Source of the DNA: Ixodes scapularis
Taxonomy: Eukaryota > Arthropoda > Arachnida > Ixodida > Ixodidae
Direction of reading: 5' to 3'
Assembly: GCF_016920785.2 (NCBI RefSeq)
Contig: NW_024609880.1
Coordinates: forward strand, 32,697,152-32,761,151
DNA: 64,000 nucleotides
Shown here in pieces: positions 59,910 to 64,000 of this stretch. The notes under the pieces are model-generated. The model made no database searches. It was not told the origin of the DNA and saw only the letters and a program-made list of their open reading frames with translations. Made by a program: the position numbers and the translations under genes. Positions within the stretch are counted from its first letter, which is position 1. Each line of letters starts with the position of its first letter.

Positions 59910-60227
59910 TAGAGCGCAGCTTTTAGACGCCTGTTTCGGGCTTGAGCGGCGTCGCCGTCGGCGTAACCGCGCGTTGCATTGTAGGAACGTTTTCATATTG
60001 ACGTTACATGTTACGTCACGTGCGACGTCAGGAAGGCGAAATTTTCCCGCTAAATTTGGCGGCAAATATTACGCTAAATTTAGCGGAAAAATGTTACCCT
60101 CGTGACGTCACACCTGACGTCACATGTGACGTAATTTGACGTAACACGTGACGCCACTCAACCCGGGAAAGTGTCCCCGTTAAATTTAGCGGGAAAGTTT
60201 TACTCTCGTTACATCACACGTGACCCT
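59910..60227. repeat. GAGCGCAGCT repeat joined to CRE-rich direct repeats
   Basis: 59910-59977 (TAGAGCGCAGCTTTTAGACG, then TGAGCGGCGTCGCCGTCGGC, GTAACCGCGCGTTGC) is the same family as 31571-31698. From 60000, GACGTCA/GTGACGT motifs recur on both strands. A ~50-bp unit (CGCTAAATTTAGCGGAAAAA, ACCCTCGTGACGTCACAC) at 60072-60120 recurs at 60178-60227. Confidence 0.8.
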
Positions 60228-61723
60228 CACTTCCGTACCCTCCCCTCCTCCTCTTCAAGAGCTGGCTTTAATTCGGCATAACAGAGAATTGTAAATGACT
60301 TTAATATTTGTTTTATATTTTATTCGAGATATGTGATCAACATTAAAATTTACTGGTCAAGTTAGTAAAACAGAACTTCAGCCAGCATAAGAGTTAGCTG
60401 TAGCACGTTTACGCGGCTCTTCTACTGTGAGAATTCATTTGACGGTTCCCTACATCCACCGCGCATGAATAATGTTTTGTAGGAACGTCACATAGATAAA
60501 ATTATCGCGATGACGGACTCCGCTTTGCTTATCCTCGCCACAACTGCCTTTTAAATTTTGATTTAAGAAATCTATTTCTTATTTTTTTCAACTTCAGATT
60601 TTGTAGGAAATGTCGGAATATTTCAAATAAACGTATTTTCTCTCCATCTCCCCACAACTGCCTCGGAAGTCTATGACATCAATTTACCCAAGACTGCCCG
60701 CGATTCATATGGAAGCATTGTTCATGCTAACCTCTGCTTCAAAATGTTCATAAAATTCGGACACGAAGCAGCAAATGTCAACAATAAAATTCGGCTAGTT
60801 TTTTTTATTTGCTTTAGTAACTGTAATAATTTATGTCATACCCATCAGTACGTTCACACACTGTTTCTGGTGTAGTAATTTAATACACTTATAAACATAA
60901 AATATGTTTATATGTATTTATTTTCGTAGTTATGACTGTGCCCATACTACTCTGTACGCAAAAACTTCAAACTTCTAGAAAAAAGATTAAATAAAACACG
61001 AGTATGAAATAAAAAGATTAAAGACAAACTAAAAGCAATAAAGCCTAACCTTGGCACTCGTTTGGCGATTTAGGACGAAGAAACCCGGACTCTGGTCAAG
61101 TAAGGTCCCGTTTAGGTCTACCTTGGCATCTTCTGGCTTTTTAAGGTCCTAAAGCCCTAGACAAAAACAGATTTAACCCCAAAAACCGTGCTACATATCT
61201 TCCCCTTCCTTAAAAAAATTTTTTAAATAAAATACTATTTCACTGACAGACCACCTTAAATTAACTTACCCAAAAGGAAGCGAATTGGCCGTCATGTCAT
61301 TGTGTCTCCTACGTCGTGACTTGCATCCGCTTGTGAAATCTGTCGCACGTCAAGTATACAAACACAAACTGGAAATTGTTCGATATGTCGGGGGCAGGTT
61401 CCGTTGTCCGCTTCGAAGGAGCTCACATAGGGACGCCGGACGCTTCGGAAAAAAATGCAGGACACGCGCGTGCACAAACTTTTCTACATTGACATTTGCA
61501 TAAAATAAGAACTCTCGGAAACCATTGGCACCACTCTTTTTCTTCTAGAAGCGAAGGCGGAGTTCCATCAGGGATATGTTTTGTGATACTTTCTTACAAC
61601 TGCGCGCCTGCTCGACACTGTGTCAGTGTATCAAGGTTTGTTGTGGCAGTCACGAAACACGGACGTCTCTGGCACCGGGCGATGAGTCGGCGAGACGAGT
61701 GCGGTCGACGGGGCGGACGGCTT
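60228..61723. other. No recognised gene; LRR gene 3' flank at its right end
   Basis: Downstream of the minus-strand LRR gene, so the part near 61.2-61.7 kb is probably its 3' UTR. No minus-strand AATAAA was seen within about 460 bp of the stop; the first ones noticed are near 60.8-60.9 kb, too far to assign confidently. A+T-rich otherwise. Confidence 0.4.
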
Positions 61724-63271
61724 TTATATGTACGCCAAGGGCGTCGGCCTAAACTTGCCGTTGTATGTGACGTGGGCTGCCGGTGGCAGGGCCATGACGC
61801 TCTCGGACTTGTGGAACTGCCCCATGTGAGGGTCGTGTAGGCTCGTGGTGTCCATCTGCTTCTTCAGCACGCTGGACACCTTGCGGCGGTACCACAACAC
61901 AAGCGCCAGCACAATGATCGCGAAGATGGCCGTCGTGGAGAGGCCCACGATGAGGATGTTCCGGCGTGCGTGACCGTCGCAGTCAAGGTCGTAGTGGGAT
62001 AGCGACCGAAGTAGTTCCTGGCTCAGGTGGGGTGGACTGTGGCAGCGGACGTTGGTCCAGTTCCCGTTGTGGTCGAGCGCGCGTAGAAGGTCCCAAAGCC
62101 AGATGACGCTGCAGTTGCACACCAGTGGGTTGTCTCGGATGTCAAAGGAAGCCAGCTGGTTCCAGGGCAAAAGGTCCGGATGAAAGGACTCGATGCCGTT
62201 GCCTCGCAGGCTCACCCTGGTCAGCTGACGCAGATTGCTGAAGGTTCCGGGTGCCAGAAAGGTCAGCCGTTTGTTGTCTTCGAGCACTATTTGCTCGAGC
62301 TGAGTAGACTGGCTAAAGGCAAGTTCGTCAACTATCTCGAGAGATTCAGCGCGAATAATGTGGAGACGCTTGAGGTTCTCCAGAGCTCTCAGGTGTTCCT
62401 CTGTGAGACTCCTGAACCCGTTTCGGCCGATATGTAACTCTTCGAGCCGATGCAAGTCTGACAGGGCCTCGGCTGGAAAGATGGCCAACGCGTTGTCTTG
62501 CAGGCGAAGTGAAGAGAGGGACACGAGGCTAGAGAAGCACCCTGGTTCCAGGATGGCCGTGTTGCAACGTTCCATGACGAGCTCTCGGAGGCGGACCAGG
62601 TGGCTGAACGCATTTTCTACTACCGTTGGGATAGGGTTCTGCGCCACGTCCAGAGCGAGCAAATGAGGGATGTGGTGGAACGCCGGCGTGGGGATATGAC
62701 TGAGCCTGTTCTCGCGCAGCACCAAGGATTTCAGACGGTGCAAGCCCACAAATGCATCCGGGTCCACGCGGGAGATCTGATTTTGGGAGAGATCCAGCCG
62801 CTCCAGACTCCGCATGTCGTGAAAGGCCCTGGACGGCACGTCGGCAAGTCCATTGCGACGCATCTGAAGCTCCAGGAGCCCTCGAAGCCCCTTGAAGGTG
62901 TCCGCCTCTACTTCCACCACGGCATTGTTGTCTAGCAGGAGCACCTTGAGCTCTGCCAGAGGAAAATTACCACGCCCCAGCGTCCTTAGCTGGTTGTAAG
63001 AGACATCTAGGGACTCGAGCTGTTGGTAGACGCTGAAGGCGGACAGGATGTTCTTAATGTTGTTCCTCGTCAGATGCAGTTCTCGGATCTCAGGATTGAG
63101 TGTGATGGGGATGACGTCGAGGGCGGCGCCCGCGCACTGTACTGTGAGCTTGTCATCATTGCAGACGCAGCGGACTGGGCAGAAGGCGTGGGCCCGCGCT
63201 GCCACAAAGCCCAAGAGCGCGAGCAGAGCCAGCAGCTGGGGAACACTCGGAGGTCCTCTCTCCCGCGCCAT
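61724..63271 (-). CDS. Leucine-rich-repeat type I membrane protein
   Basis: 515 residues, complete in one exon. A signal peptide (about 1-29, LLALLALLGFVAARAHA) is followed by an LRR N-cap with C31, C35, C37 and C46. About thirteen LRRs of ~24 residues run from 62 to 378 (for example LERLDLSQNQISRVDPDAF, 156-174). The LRR C-cap has C385, C387, C410, C431, a transmembrane helix spans about 439-460, then YRRK and a 55-residue cytoplasmic tail ending PLAYI. Possible N-glycosylation sites are N386 and N404. No Ig or FN3 domain is present. The architecture resembles Drosophila Capricious/Tartan-type or Connectin-type adhesion proteins, so a cell-surface recognition role is likely; orthology is not claimed. 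Met1 is fixed by an in-frame TAG six bases upstream and a GCCCATGG context. Base composition is GC-rich relative to neighbours, and there are no breaks. Confidence 0.93.
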   Translation of the reverse strand: MARERGPPSVPQLLALLALLGFVAARAHAFCPVRCVCNDDKLTVQCAGAALDVIPITLNPEIRELHLTRNNIKNILSAFSVYQQLESLDVSYNQLRTLGRGNFPLAELKVLLLDNNAVVEVEADTFKGLRGLLELQMRRNGLADVPSRAFHDMRSLERLDLSQNQISRVDPDAFVGLHRLKSLVLRENRLSHIPTPAFHHIPHLLALDVAQNPIPTVVENAFSHLVRLRELVMERCNTAILEPGCFSSLVSLSSLRLQDNALAIFPAEALSDLHRLEELHIGRNGFRSLTEEHLRALENLKRLHIIRAESLEIVDELAFSQSTQLEQIVLEDNKRLTFLAPGTFSNLRQLTRVSLRGNGIESFHPDLLPWNQLASFDIRDNPLVCNCSVIWLWDLLRALDHNGNWTNVRCHSPPHLSQELLRSLSHYDLDCDGHARRNILIVGLSTTAIFAIIVLALVLWYRRKVSSVLKKQMDTTSLHDPHMGQFHKSESVMALPPAAHVTYNGKFRPTPLAYI

Positions 63272-63300
63272 GGGCTACAGCAGCGGCTGCAGTTGGTGCT
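63272..63300 (-). promoter_or_regulatory. Splice acceptor and short 5' UTR of the LRR gene
   Basis: Minus strand: a pyrimidine-rich CTTTTATCTTTGCAG precedes 63298, so the coding exon probably begins at 63298 with 27 nt of 5' UTR before ATG. The AG lies at 63300-63299. A non-coding first exon and the promoter would then lie beyond 64000. Confidence 0.7.
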
Positions 63301-64000
63301 GCAAAGATAAAAGTAGACGGAAGCATCACAATTCTGCTCAGGCTGCATACAGCAAAACGTGAAAGTTGAGACATCCCCGACATGAAGGTACTCTATATTT
63401 TCTAGTTGGTATTTTCCTCTTTTTCCGTGTTTTCCGTGGTCTGATTTACCATGCCACTCTCTTTTCTCTTATCTTGTATTTATTAATTTTGTTTCATGTA
63501 TTAAGATTTACAAAGTGAGCAAAATATAACATGTGCTCTATCGGCTTCTTTACTAATTTATTTTTTCTCCCAATTTTGAAAATAACTTTGATTGACGGAA
63601 ATGAAACAACATATTTATAACGAAGCTTTTTAATAATTTAAAATGCTAAAACATTGCCTCACGATTTCATGCATTTTTATTTCCCGAGTCTGCCACTTCT
63701 AATTCACGTAATAAAGTTTACTGAAATATTTGCTTGCTTATAAATTCTTCGTTTATCCTTATATTTCTTAAGGTGGAGGGGGGATGAAAACGTTCATATT
63801 TCAAACGTTTAGTACAACCTTAGGAAGGTGGGCGAGCGAAACTCTGTAGCTTTTGAGCAGTGCTTTTTTTGCTTGAGTCATTTTTGCCACCTATTTCTAC
63901 AGAACCTATGATTTTATTACCGTGCATTTGTTCAGCCTTGGTCTTGCGAAACAATCTACCAAAATCCGCTTATGTGCGACATCACGGCAAACAAGCGTTT
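63301..64000 (-). other. Probable first-intron sequence of the LRR gene
   Basis: A+T-rich, no open frame with coding character and no element end. If the acceptor at 63300 is used, this whole segment is intronic. Confidence 0.55.

Noticed and set aside
62180..63310. Plus-strand frames of 85-111 codons over the LRR gene
   Set aside because: Antisense shadows of a clear coding exon.
1..64000. CRISPR array, bacterial operon or organelle DNA
   Set aside because: Direct repeats seen are microsatellite, minisatellite or transposon-derived; no cas-like genes, ribosome binding site pattern, rRNA or tRNA cluster is present.

Overview
This window reads as non-coding, repeat-dense nuclear DNA of an arthropod, most probably a chelicerate and plausibly an ixodid tick. 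Nothing bacterial or organellar is present. The signs are spliceosomal signals, many decayed non-LTR retrotransposons (one with a 2A-like leader), Merlin, pogo and hAT DNA transposons, foldback elements, and homopolymer and dinucleotide runs. The tick suggestion is inference from repeat style, not from a diagnostic gene.

Layout. 1-3.2 kb: no gene, one copy of a 300-bp dispersed repeat and a hairpin repeat. 3.2-8.05 kb: a zinc-finger ORF1 fragment of one LINE, then a nearly full-length LINE with ORF1 (2A-like N-terminus) and ORF2 (endonuclease plus reverse transcriptase), recently inactivated. 8.27-9.86 kb: a 1.6-kb foldback element. 10.4-15.6 kb: a decayed LINE split by a complete pogo/Tigger-like transposon (12207-14416) whose transposase is intact once a 343-bp intron is removed. 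16.6-19.7 kb: a 5' portion of another LINE. 21.3-22.5 kb: microsatellite hosting a non-autonomous hAT element. 26.4-27.2 kb: a minus-strand LINE 3' fragment. 27.5-28.3 kb: a GC-rich block with a candidate small two-exon gene. 31.2-31.7 kb: purine/pyrimidine tracts and a GC-rich hexamer array. 33.2-37.6 kb: a cluster of five palindromic foldback repeats. 42.27-46.02 kb: a Merlin transposon with unusually long inverted arms and a partly frameshifted transposase, itself carrying a nested TA-flanked MITE. 46-60 kb: mostly unassigned DNA with SINE-like, hAT-like, satellite and CRE-motif-rich repeats.

The only confident host gene is at the right end (61724-63298, minus strand): a single-exon-coding leucine-rich-repeat type I membrane protein of 515 residues, with a splice acceptor just upstream of its start codon. 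Its 5' non-coding exon and promoter must lie beyond the window.

No rRNA, CRISPR or operon structure was seen. The interest lies in the mobile elements: a 2A-tagged LINE whose two ORFs are separated by one stop codon, an intron-bearing intact pogo transposase, the long-armed Merlin element, and the foldback cluster.
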